Assembly (NCBI RefSeq): GCF_949628265.1 | Contig: NC_088787.1 | Coordinates: 6,624,501-6,688,500, forward strand | Origin: Cloeon dipterum | Lineage: Eukaryota > Arthropoda > Insecta > Ephemeroptera > Baetidae | Direction: 5' to 3' | Length of the DNA stretch: 64,000 bases | Shown here: positions 1 through 10,218 of the stretch, one piece after another | Numbering within the stretch: position 1 is the first letter of the stretch | Layout: every line of letters starts with the position of its first letter | The notes under the pieces: generated by a model | The model's input: only the letters and a program-made list of their open reading frames with translations | What the model was told of the DNA's origin: nothing | Databases searched by the model: none | Translations under genes and position numbers: made by a program

Positions 1-2285
1 CAAACTGGTAAAAAATGCAAAGTGCAAGGATGCATCTGCAGAGCTCTTAACTGACGATGAGTTCCAAATACTGTACGACGGACAGCTGGTGGTGAAAAGT
101 TCAAACGAGACAGTTGAGATCGAGCAATATTGTGTTAAAACGGTAATTAATACGCATTTTTCTCTAAGATTAAAATAAAATTAATTAAAATGCAAAACTA
201 GGGAATACTTTCCACGTATCTTGTTCGTTGCTTGGAGAAATCCCTACCAGTTGAGCGCCAACTTTACATACTAGTTTTGATCGTGAGTTCTGGTTGCCTG
301 ATTTGGACCGCATTGGCTTATAACTATAGCCCGGTGATCAAGTCAAACCACGGAAACATCGTGGTTTGCCACGCAGCGAGTCTGGCGGTCTTTTCCCTCG
401 CCTTATATGTGGTCCATAATCACGGCAGATTCACCGGCCAGGCTTTTGGCTTAATTTTTGGTACGTAAAACAAGCATAATTAAATACTTTTTCACGGAAG
501 TTGCTATTTTGCAGGATGCCTTCCTCCATACGCCTACCTCGCCTCAGTTTGTTGGATCAACTGCGTGTGTATTGACCTCTACCTGGTTTTCAAAGGGTAA
601 TTTCAACTTGATTTTTATTTTTAATCCTCGGTTGCAAATAGATTGGGAAAATTTGGTCACTTAATTTGTCTAGAAAAAATTAAAATACATGCAGACCATC
701 AAATACGAATATTTTGCATTGTAATCATTTAAATGTTTGTGAAATTAAGCAACGCAATTTATCTCTATTTCCCAGTTAAATTTCAGACTGTGCCAAATTT
801 CCATTTTCCCCTGTGGAAATCTAAAATTAGCGGTCGGAGTGGTCAAAATTTCCTCTACTGTGCAGATTTTTCATTTAAATTGTCATTTTCTGCCTCAATT
901 TCTCCAAAAATTTATCTCTTGACAATTTTACAAGTCGAAGCCATGAGCTAATAATTAGAAAATTATTGAAACCTGAGATGCAAACAGTACCTGCAAGAAA
1001 AAAAACGCTATTTACCACTGCACTCCATTTTTTTAAGTGGGTTTTTTGCAACCTGTCAAATTATGAGACAAATTTCTCATCTAGCGAAATAAATCATGAA
1101 ACAATTCATGCTCGCCGCTTGATTAGCATGCAAACTTTTGAGCCAATTTTCTCAAAAATTTAAACAGTAGCGTCGGAAATATTTTATTTTTTCCGTAATA
1201 TTATTTCGAGAAAAGGAAAACAGGATTTTCCCAAAAAAATTAGTAAATGTTTACTCTGTACACTGCTGCAATTGATATTAATTTCCAATTGAGACTAAAT
1301 TTTATTTTATTTAAAAGGATATTGACTAAATAATTTTAAAATCAACTCAGCTAACGTATGGCTAAAAGTGTTAGTGGAAATCAGACTGTTTTTCGGGGCT
1401 CACTGGTTTTATATAGTGTCGTTTTCATGCTTCAAAAGCAGAGGCATAATGAATTTTATTTCATAGAGGGCGAGTTTCTCGAGTAAAAAAATCGTTAAAA
1501 AATTTTAAATTTAAATATTAAAGTAATAATTTTTAAGAGAAAAATTGCATATTTTATTACTTAAAAGAAAATAAATTTTATATCCAGAATTTGGTAATTT
1601 TTAGTCTGTTGGGCCAAATAAAAAATTCATTGTTGAGCCTCAATTTTTCATTTAGCATCTGAAGGGCTTTTAAAAGGTTGAATCGAAAAAATCTACTTTA
1701 ATTTCCGAAACATGTGTGTTTTCTAAACTATTATCTGCTTTTTACAGGCTTGGCTGGACGCATAATAATGCTTACCTCACAAAAATGTCAATCTACTCGT
1801 TTTGCGCTCCATTGGCCGTAGTGGCCGCGGTTCTGATATTCAACACAGCTGACGGATATGGAACTCCAACATGCTGGATTGACGGTACAAAGCAATTTTT
1901 AAATCTCTTTCCGTAATTATAAAAAATTTTAATCACAGGTCCAGCTTACGAGTGGGTTTTCTATCTGGGACCGAGCCTGATCGTGATTTTGGCCAACTTT
2001 TACTTGCTGTACACGACCTATTCTCGCGGAAATGCCAATCCGGTTCCCACCACGGAGGAATCTGCCGAGGCTGCGAACCGAACACGAGCCGAAGTGGATA
2101 TGCTGCGGAATAACAAGCAGCGCGGATTGTTTCTCACTGCGCTGCTAGGCTTCGTGTTCTTCGCCAAAGCTTTGCCTTATTTCTATTATGTCGGTCACAT
2201 CTGGTACTATTTCTTGAGTCTCACTGGCGCCTTGCAAGGGCTTCTCACTTTCTGCGTCCTCATGCTCTTCACCTCTCGTTCGTAA
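1..2285 (+). CDS. Methuselah-like GPCR, 5'-partial (gene 0)
   Basis: Seven-transmembrane receptor of the Methuselah family, cut by the left window edge. Visible exons: 1-142 (end of the ectodomain, finishing in an EQYCVKT motif like the DYCVHQM of the paralogues), 202-460 (TM1-TM2), 515-596 (TM3), 1748-1884 (TM4) and 1939-2285 (TM5-TM7 and stop). Junctions keep frame (phases 0, 1, 0, 1) and match the other copies exactly, including the constant 82-nt TM3 exon. Family marks are WINCVCIDLYLVFK in TM3, CW before the TM4-TM5 junction and GALQG in TM7. It is the most diverged receptor in the array and ends soon after TM7, without the VRKSLSSRF tail of the others. The 1151-bp intron 597-1747 is AT-rich and I see nothing in it. 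Family assignment is sure; ligand unknown. Confidence 0.85.
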
Positions 2286-2849
2286 ATGTGGAGAATTGCC
2301 TCAGAAATTAGATCTTTTAATCGTTAAATGCGTGTGCCTCAAATATGAATTTTAAAAGCTTTTAAAGCAATTTAGGCTTCAAGCCCAGTTAGAAAATTTT
2401 ACTTAAATATTTTTATTGATATTTATGCACTGTTGAATCTGACAGGTTAGCCTCTATTTGGTGTCTAAAATTATACAAGTGTGTTTTCAGTCAAAAATCG
2501 AGGTTGTCTAGAATATTAGCTCTACTTAATTTTGTCATCATTACTTTTAAGATATCTTGTCCAACAATATATGAATTTATAGAAAAATACTCATTTTTTA
2601 TATACATATTAAGTGATAAAATCACAACCTATATATAGCAGGCAGAAAATGTTTCCCGCTTGAAAAGCATACAAAATAACCGCATGGCGTCGTAAGAAAC
2701 TTATTCGATATATTCCACAAAATAAAAAATAAATATACTGTATACTCACAAAATAGATATGTATTTTATTTTAAATCGATCCTTTTAAAACCAAAGCGTC
2801 TAAACAGGGTTAAAAATAAAATAATGAAATTTATTCCCCGATAAATGGG
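2286..2849. other. Intergenic 3' flank of gene 0
   Basis: AT-rich sequence without a supportable gene. It contains AATAAA-like polyadenylation signals near 2720-2735. The end of the stretch merges into the paralogous 5' block that precedes each Mth-like copy. Confidence 0.5.
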
Positions 2850-3150
2850 AAACCATACCGCCCCTGTACGGTTTACTGATCACCGCGGTGGCTGTTAAAT
2901 GAATGGAGAGCGGCGCCCGCCGCCGTGTGGAAGCGCTCGAGATTTTACTTTATTTTGACTGCTCGCATGGATAATTTGTGATGAGCCGCTAAAGGCGCTA
3001 AAGCGACGTCAGATGGTCAGCAAAAAACAAATTTAAACCTCAAGATCAGCTTTGCAGACCACGTTAGGGGAAAATAAAAATAAAGCTCTGTGGAGCAAGT
3101 TTCGGTGATCCCATCCTACAGACCAGAAACAACGGCGGATTCGTGCATGG
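2850..3150 (+). promoter_or_regulatory. Paralogous Mth 5' block, orphan copy
   Basis: Clearly related to the blocks before the genes at 4706, 13286 and 17785. Shared elements in order: the tract around CTGATCACCGCGGTGGC, a GGCGC..GCTCGAG stretch, a TTTATTTTGACTG stretch, a CRE-like octamer CGACGTCA (3004-3011, one base from TGACGTCA), and the leader-like GAGCAAGTTTCGGTGATC. It now leads only to a decayed first exon. That it is a promoter plus 5' leader is inferred from its position and repeated conservation. Confidence 0.5.
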
Positions 3151-3309
3151 TATTTCCTAATTTTTTACTCATAGTCCTCTGCATCAACGGTAATTAAAAA
3201 ATGAATATCACATTATTTATTAAGGTAAAAATAAGAGAATTAATGCAAATAGTTATTAATTAAAGTGGAATATATCTTACTTTTTAAAGCAGAACTGTCG
3301 TTCAGTGAG

Positions 3310-3374
3310 ACGAAAGCCAGCATTTTGACCCTTCTGCTTATCCTTGGGCTGGCCTTGGGTAAAAAATTTTTTTA
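3310..3374 (+). pseudogene. Orphan decayed first exon of an Mth-like gene
   Basis: The signal-peptide part of exon 1 is recognisable (KASILTLLLILGLALG), but the start codon reads ACG instead of ATG, and after the signal peptide the frame runs into AAA-rich sequence and a TAA. None of the remaining ectodomain or TM exons follows before the next gene's 5' block at about 4083. The stretch 3375-4080 holds no supportable gene; part of it (about 3455-3560) resembles the flank downstream of the repeat-protein gene (compare about 29510-29620). Confidence 0.65.
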
Positions 3375-4082
3375 ATTAATGATAAATCCATTTTCTTCCA
3401 AATTATGTTCTTATGTGATCATTGTATATGTACTTTTATTGAATAATAGAGTAATTCGATTTATTCATGTAAGGCTTTGTTATACATATTATTAATCTTT
3501 GCAAATAAAATGCTAAAATGTGAACAACATGTGTGTAACAGCCTTTTTGTGGCAAAAGCAATGCCTCTGCGGTCTGCGGGCACAGATTCACCTGCAGTGC
3601 GAAGACTGAATGAGTGAGTCAGCCATGGGAATACTATTCCCAAAACAACCTGCAATATGTTTCAGCTCAAGTCCGCTCCATTGTTTCAGTTGGTGAGAAT
3701 TCATCAAAATGTTCAAATCAATGCCTGCACATTTCAAAATTAAATTAATACATATCGGGAAATTTGTAGTATACAAATAAGAGGTTTAATTTAAAAGTAT
3801 CAAAATTTTTACTAATGACTTTTTAAGTTCTATTTTTCCAACAAAACGTGAATTTATTGGAAGATACTAGTTTTTTATATTTTTATTGATAAAATCACGA
3901 CTTAAATAGAAAGGCAGAAGACACAATACATACCGCTTGAAAAGCATAAAATATATGCTTGGCATCCTAAGAAAATTTTCCAAAATTCTAATAAATAAAA
4001 TTAACTAACAGAATGTCTTTTATTTTAATTCAATCCCTTTAAAACCAAAGTATCTAAATAGGATACAAGAAAAATAATGAAA

Positions 4083-4400
4083 TTTATTCCCTATTTCTAT
4101 CAAATAAAAGCAAAACCCGCCATCGTACAGATCTCGCTGATAAATGAATGGAGAGAGGCGCCGAGTGGAGGCGCTCGAGAGTTGCTGTTTATTATGACTG
4201 GGCGGCGAGCGCGCGTGGAATTCGTGATGAACCGCTAAAATGACGTCACGATTAGCAAAAATTCAGCATCAAGGCCAACTTTGCCGGCCACGTTAAACAA
4301 AAATAAAAATAAAGTTAGTCCCGAGCGACGCCTCTGTGGAGCCAGACGAGCGAGTTTCGGCGATCAAATCCTACACAGAAACAACGGGTTCGTGATTTTA
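4083..4400 (+). promoter_or_regulatory. 5' regulatory block and leader of Mth-like gene A, with CRE
   Basis: Conserved block upstream of the gene starting at 4706. It contains a perfect palindromic CRE, TGACGTCA, at 4241-4248, then the conserved GACGCCTCTGTGGAGC and GAGCGAGTTTCGGCGATC segments and CCTACACAGAAACAAC. The latter part is probably a non-coding leader exon, since a conserved AAAAAGCAAAACTG element just before the ATG could be the next splice acceptor; this is inference. CREB/ATF-type factors bind TGACGTCA in animals. Confidence 0.55.
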
Positions 4401-4705
4401 ACTAATTTTTACTCATAGTCCTCTATCCATTTTTTTATTGGTATACAATTTAAATATATTTTGCAGATATTATAATAATAAAATTCATATTCATGGAGAT
4501 AATTAATTAATTCAAATCGATGAAATAATTTGTAAAGCATACGGTCCTCCAGCGATATATAATCTGGCATAATTTTTTTTTAAATATTGCTATTAAAAAT
4601 AAGTATCAGATTTTTAAATAATGTATAAATAAAAGAATTATTGAAAATAGCTATTAATTAATGTGGAATGTATTCTTTTAAAAAGCAAAACTGCCGTTCA
4701 GCGGG

Positions 4706-7253
4706 ATGAAAGCCAGCATTTTGACCCTTGTGCTCGTCCTTGGGCTGGCTTTGGCCAAGGATCTCTGCAAAGAAGAATTAAGGACGAAGGTGCAGGGCAA
4801 AGTCCTTCTAGAGAGTGGAATTCTTGTGACCGAGAGTGACTCGTATCCTGCCGGCACGTTTTGGAAAGCCGAGGAGGAAGAAGGGCACTGGTGGGTCTGT
4901 CCCTGCCTCTTGGGAAACTGCATCAGAATTTGCGACAAAGGTTCAAACAAATTTTCATTTATAACATTTGCGAGGAATACAATGTTAACCATTTTTGTTT
5001 TTAAAATTAATTTAAATTTTATTCAATTTATAGAATTCGTGGAAGAAATAACTGAAGCGCTTAGTGAATATGGGCCTGTCCCTCACTATTCGTGGGATGA
5101 AATTGTTGAGAAAGACACGCCACCGATAGAGAGCTTCAAACAAATACACGACGCAAAATGTGACGGTATTTCGGACGTGTATAAAGAAGACGTCAGGATT
5201 TTGGCGAACGGCAAGATGAGATTGGAAAACGAGAGCAGGATTTATGATGCCGAGGATTACTGCATTGACCAAATGGTAAAAAAATATTTTAGGAAGGTTT
5301 GGGAATTTTTTTGCAACCCCAATTAAGCACTCAATTTAAGACTTTTCTAGTTTCTAGCCTCACTTTAAAACATGTAAAAAATTTATCCAAATTTTGGAGC
5401 CAGAATAACTGCCAAAAACATTTAAAAGACATTTATATCGGGTATCAAATTTTACTAGAATTTTTTTCAAGTTGAGAAAAAATATAACCAGCAGCCTTCA
5501 TCCTCGTTGTTTCAATTTCGTCGTTTTAATTCTCGACCAGTTTCGACTTGATGACGTACGTCCTATTCATGAGGCAGCTGAGGCTCTTAACTGTTCTTTA
5601 ATTAAAACGACGAAATTGAGACAACGAGGATGAAGACTTGTTTTTTTTCTCAACATGAAAACAACCTTGAATAGTCGCCTATTAAAAAATTTGTTTTTTC
5701 AAGTGGAGAAAAATTTCAATTTGATTTCCCTAGTCGAAAATATTTGTATCTCATTAGTGAAGACACTATTATAATAATATTACATTATAGCCTTTAGTAA
5801 TTAAAACTATTTTAATATATAATAAATTTTCCGGAAAATCCAAAACAAAAAATCTCTGAAAAAGATTAGCATTGCATTCCGTCTAATTGTGCCCCTAAAT
5901 ACCATCTAAAATATTTATTTGTCTTAAACCTCCATATCAATATCCCAATTAACCCTGCATATAATGGCTTTTATTGTATATTTAATTCAAACACGAAAAA
6001 TGTTTTTTAGGAAGGAGAAAACAGCATACATCTAGTGCACTGCCTAGAAGTGGAGTCTGAGAAAGGAATGTCTCCAGCGCAGTACGACATTTACACGTTT
6101 ATTTTGCTGCTGAGCTCAATTTTCCTGATCTTGACCGTTGTGGCGTACATATTCAGCCCGCAAATCGAATCGTTCCACAGGAAAAGCGTGATTTTCTACG
6201 CAGCATATCACGCAGCGGCTATCTTCACCTTGGCTGTCAGTAGCTATTTTTCCGAGAAAATTCTGGAAACATACCTCTGCTTTTTAATTGGTAGGAGAGA
6301 AATGGTTTTTTTATTTTAAATATAATGATATATTTCAATTGTAGGATTCATCGGCTTGTACTTGGATTTCGCCGCCATGTTTTGGCTCAACTCTATGTGC
6401 ATCTACATTTTCTTTGCTTATAAAGGGTGAGACAAGTTTAATCGTATTATTTTTCTAATAATTAAGATTTCAGGAGTAATTTGTTGATTTTTCCGACTTT
6501 TGGCAATTCTGTTTTTATATTTTAGCCGAAAATTTGGGCCATGAGTGGATTAAGAGATTCGAAATAGCAAAGAATGTTTTTTTCCAAATCGATCAGCATT
6601 TTAATATATATGCTGCTAAAGCTTTTTTCTTAAAATAAACTACTGTACCCATTTTGATTTGTTGCAGGATTCTTCGCGCGGGAAGTAACTACTTTGCAAA
6701 GTTTGCTGCTTATTCGACTGGCTTGCCAATCCTAATCGTGGCCGTGGCTCTAATTTTCAACCTGATCGACGACGAGGACTCCATTTTCAACCCCAATATG
6801 GAGAAGACATGCTGGGTTACAGGTATTAATTCTTAAAAAAATTTGTAGCGGAATTGTTATTAGCAAATATTCAAACCCCACGCAGGCAAAGCGCCCGCGT
6901 GGATTTACGGATTTGGACCAAGCTTGATTGTGCTTTTGGCCAACGTCGGCTTGTTGGCTGCAACCTGGGCAAGTGGCGAACCGGTCCGCACCACGGAGGA
7001 AACCGACCAGACGGTGCCGCAGGAAAAGGAACGGCGCAGAACGTATTTAATACTCACCCTCTTGGAGGGTTGCACGTTCATCGATGAAGCCCTCCCGTAC
7101 ATTTATGACGGTGCACACATTACCTTCATCACGAGTGTCTTCGTTGCTTTGCAGGGAGTTTTCATCTTTTTGCTCCTTGTGTGCGCCGACAGGTATGTGA
7201 GGAAGAGCCTGAGCAGCCGATTTTGTAAAAGCCAACGTGGTTATATAATCTAA
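4706..7253 (+). CDS. Methuselah-like GPCR, complete (gene A, 453 aa)
   Basis: Cell-surface receptor of the Methuselah family. Exons: 4706-4940, 5034-5275, 6011-6290, 6345-6426, 6668-6822, 6886-7253. Signal peptide at residues 1-17; ectodomain to about 188 with the Mth signature WWVCPCLLGNCIRIC (near 63-77) and EDYCIDQM at the end of exon 2; TM1 about 190-211, TM2 220-243, TM3 255-278 (FWLNSMCIYIFF), TM4 290-312, TM5 340-360, TM6 385-405, TM7 415-437 (ALQGVFIFLL). The start was chosen because the same MKAS..L signal peptide opens the paralogues. The first donor is AAAG followed by GTTCAAAC. The first intron is 93 nt and stop-free in frame, so an unspliced reading frame also exists. A polyadenylation signal lies at 7310-7315. 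Intron 2 carries a hairpin element. No frame damage seen. Confidence 0.9.
5496..5635. repeat. Inverted-repeat (hairpin) element, MITE-like
   Basis: Two 36-bp arms (5496-5531 and 5600-5635) are reverse complements with one mismatch; the outer end reads CTTCATCCTCGTTGT. The 68-bp centre contains GATGACGTACGTCC and ATTCATGAGGCAG. It lies in intron 2 of Mth-like gene A. A related left half is at 8882-8957, and ATTCATGAGGCA recurs at 9480, so it is a dispersed element. It codes for nothing, and no clear target-site duplication is seen. Confidence 0.75.
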
Positions 7254-8012
7254 TAAAATTCATGACAATTTTGAGAAAGCTTTCCCCTGTTTTTGACAGT
7301 TGGATTTTCAATAAATTTATACTTTTGAATTTCCTGTTTAATTTGTTAGACCATAAAAACCTATTAAATTACTATAAAATCTGAAATTTTGGCATTGAAA
7401 ATCTGAATTTTCTTCTCACTGAGCAGAGAATATTTACTTTTTGCAGAAAATCAGACCCTGGAAATTCTCATATTCCCTTAAATAGGGGCTTGAAAACACA
7501 AAAAAATCATCATTTGTGAACATTGAGTAAATTTATTTGTGGCAATTTTCGTTTAATGGCCCGAAACACTCATTGATTTATTAAAAAACAGTTTTTTAAC
7601 TCAAGTGAATATTTAAATATTAAAAAATTTAAATTTGCAGCCATAATATGAAATTTAGTTGTTGGGGGAGGGAGGGGGGGACGCGTAAAATAAGCGCCGC
7701 ATAAGATTAATGATCGGATTAACAAAAACTAAAACTCTGCTGTTCCTTGGGTGATGGAATAAACTTTACAAGAATATTGAATTAAAAAATGAAAACCTAA
7801 CATTAATTATCCCAGAGGTCACCCCCCCCCCGGAAATGGTCGCTAAAAACCAGAATTTCATCCTAAAAACTGGTTTTTTATTGTTGCACTTTCGAATGCA
7901 GAGGTTAAAAAAATTAACGAAACAGTTTATCACCAAAATAAAAGCGAATTTGAAATTTGAACTATTTTAATAATAAACCTAATTTTATCGGAAAAACCAA
8001 AAAAATGTTGCC
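7254..8012. other. 3' flank of gene A with decayed paralogous sequence
   Basis: No supportable gene. The first part is the 3' UTR (AATAAA at 7310). From about 7440 to 7800 it resembles 16140-16840 downstream of gene C, for example AAAATCAGACCCTGGAAATTC and AAATTTGCAGCCAT, so the flanks were duplicated with the genes. There are G- and C-homopolymer runs near 7668-7680 and 7821-7830. Confidence 0.5.
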
Positions 8013-8285
8013 TTGCTGTTGTACACAACGACCTGCTCTTCTTCAAGAAGAGTCTCTGCGGCCTCAAAGACTACACGCATCATCGTGAGCCGCGTGCATC
8101 GCGGCGGCGACCCGCAGCATCCGCGGCTGCAACACCCACCAGCGCGCACCGAACTCGGCCAGTGTGTGTTTGACTATCGAGTCGTCGCTTTTTGGAATGC
8201 TGCACCACCCGCATTGAAAGACTGTTCGGCGGCACAGTTTCCTTCCAAGTGTTAGGCGTATGTGAATGTGTTCTTCTAGTGCAGC
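8013..8285 (+). mobile_element. Non-LTR retrotransposon relic, 3' end of the RT ORF
   Basis: The frame ending at 8255 reads CVFDYRVVAFWNAAPPALK followed by DCSAAQFPSKC and a stop. The R-V-V-x-x-W-N-x-x-P-x-x-[LM]-K pattern is typical of the extreme C-terminus of reverse-transcriptase ORFs in CR1/Jockey-type LINEs. The upstream part (KKSLCGLKDYTHHR) is in another frame, so the copy is frameshifted and 5'-truncated. The same end recurs at 26637, 36231, 45826, 57604 and 59475. From 8286 to 8880 I see only AT-rich sequence. Confidence 0.6.
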
Positions 8286-8881
8286 TTAAAGAGGAATGAT
8301 ACAGCAAAATCCTGGAAAATGCTTCTGGCCAATGCATGAACTCGTCTCTTAGGATTCAGATAAAGCCTAAATTGACCTAAGAAGCATTGTAATTTTTTGA
8401 GAAAATTGGCTGGAAAGTTAGCGTGCTTTTCAAATGGTAATGGCTGTCTCCTTACTTGAAATCCGATTTAATTTCAAAACCAAGAGTTTCACCAATAAGT
8501 GGCATACACAATTGGACAGATCTCGACGAGAGGAATCGGAATATGCCAAGAAAATGTGGTCAAGTGCTGGAAATTTTGGAGAAAATTGGCAAAATTTGAA
8601 TTTTTACTGTATAGGACGGCCCTTTTTTATTATTGCAAATTGTTGAACAAATTGTTTATCAATCAATTGTTTATGGCATCCAACAATTCAAATAATTCTC
8701 AATTCTTGCCCAGTATCATTCCACTTTAAGTCATAGCAAAGAAAATTATCCAAAATTAAAAAAAAGGAATTACAAAATGCATATATTTTATTTTAAATCA
8801 ATCACTTAAAAATCCAACCATCAAAACAGGGCTAAAAAGAAAAATAACGAAATTTATAATGGCAATAAATTAAACCAGGCT

Positions 8882-9500
8882 TCATCCTCGTTGCCAAATT
8901 GTCGTTTTAATCTCTCGATTATAGTTTCGACTTTCGACGTCATCCAGTACGTCCTTATTTTTTTTTTTTTGCTTTTTTTATCCCTGTCCGAGGACCGGAG
9001 GACCGGGAAGGGCGCGCACTGCACTAGCACGAGTGCCAATAACACCGCGAACGGATTGAATGGGCGCACCAGGCCGCACAGGGACCCAGCCCACTCAAGG
9101 GCCACTTGCCTCCGCACCGAGGACTGCATTGAAACGCTAGACATTCGTCCCGTGAAGCCAAATCACGCATGCTGGAAAGGTGCAAACCAGCAAGTAGCGA
9201 GTCGGTGCCGGTGCGCCTCCCAGCCCGTTGAGCATTTCGAGTCACTTAACTAACCACTTTTTGCCATCTCTGACATTGGGTAGCCAGTATTAGATCTCCG
9301 AACTGCTCAAATACCTCCCCATTGCTTTGACACTCCTGAGAATGCCTTAAAAATGAAAGCCAACGGGCTGGTCAATGAGTAAAAAAAATTAAAATCAATA
9401 AAATATCTAATGTCACATCATAAAATTACAAAAAATTCCGACATAAAAATTACATACACTTAACAAATATTACCCACCTATTCATGAGGCAAACATAATT
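8882..9500. repeat. Second hairpin-element copy split by a retroposon-like insertion
   Basis: 8882-8957 matches the left half of the 5496-5635 element up to GTACGTCC; the continuation ATTCATGAGGCA reappears at about 9480. The intervening ~520 bp starts with a run of 13 T (8959 onward) and is otherwise GC-rich, as expected for a minus-strand insert with a poly(A) tail. It contains no intact gene; short frames on both strands look like chance. I recognise no family for it. Confidence 0.5.
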
Positions 9501-9535
9501 CATTTCCTATTTTTTATCAATTAAAAGGGGAACCG

Positions 9536-9800
9536 CAGTTATTGTCTAGATAACTGATCACAGCGGTCCCCGCGGTGGCTAATAAAAATAGGGATAACAG
9601 TGCCGCGTGGAGGTATGCTCGAGATTTTTGTTTATTTTGACTGAGTGATAAGCCGTTATTACAATGACGTCACAGTCAGCCAATATCATAAATCAATGCC
9701 ATTTTTTACACCCCCCACGTTAGGGGAAGGTAAAAATGTTAGTCCTTTTAGCGACGCCTCTGCGGAGCGAGTCTCGGCAATCCGATCCTACACATAATTT
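9536..9800 (+). promoter_or_regulatory. 5' block of Mth-like gene B, with CRE
   Basis: Paralogue of the other Mth 5' blocks: CTGATCACAGCGGTCC, CCGCGGTGGCTAATAAA, a perfect TGACGTCA at 9665-9672, GACGCCTCTGCGGAGCGAG and CGGCAATCCGATCCTACAC. It is followed not by exons 1-2 but by sequence (about 9890-9960) matching the intron downstream of exon 2 in gene A, so the ectodomain exons were deleted just 3' of it. Confidence 0.5.
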
Positions 9801-10218
9801 ACTGCATTCAACAAATGGTATAAAATTCATTGTTTAAGTCAATGTTTATGGTAATCAATTTATGTTAGCTTAATAAGGACACCAATTAAGCTGGAATTAA
9901 TCAATTTGAAGACTTTTCTATCCACACTTCAAAACGTGTTTACTTTAGTCTAATTGTTTGAGCCTGAAACTGCAAAAAACATTTTAAATAAATACGTTTT
10001 GCAATCGATAGGTTAAACATTATTTTTTTTCTGTATAAATTTTGGTTTTTCATGAGATTAAATTTCAATTGATTTCCTTAAATAAAAATATTTTAATCTC
10101 ACCAAGGAAAAACTAAAAATATTATACATTATAGCTTTTAGTAACTAACCATGAAAAAAATTATTGATTGCCTTATTTTATTTTAGCAAAACAATCATGA
10201 AAAAATAAATGTTTTTAG

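Noticed and set aside
3540-3610. Possible small Cys-containing exon after the orphan Mth exon
   Set aside because: An acceptor-like AACAG is followed by a short frame with three Cys, but the region parallels the repeat-protein 3' flank and has no conserved partner exon.
8854-9253. Frames on both strands in the GC-rich insertion
   Set aside because: They run through a poly-A/T tract and the hairpin element and resemble no protein family I know.
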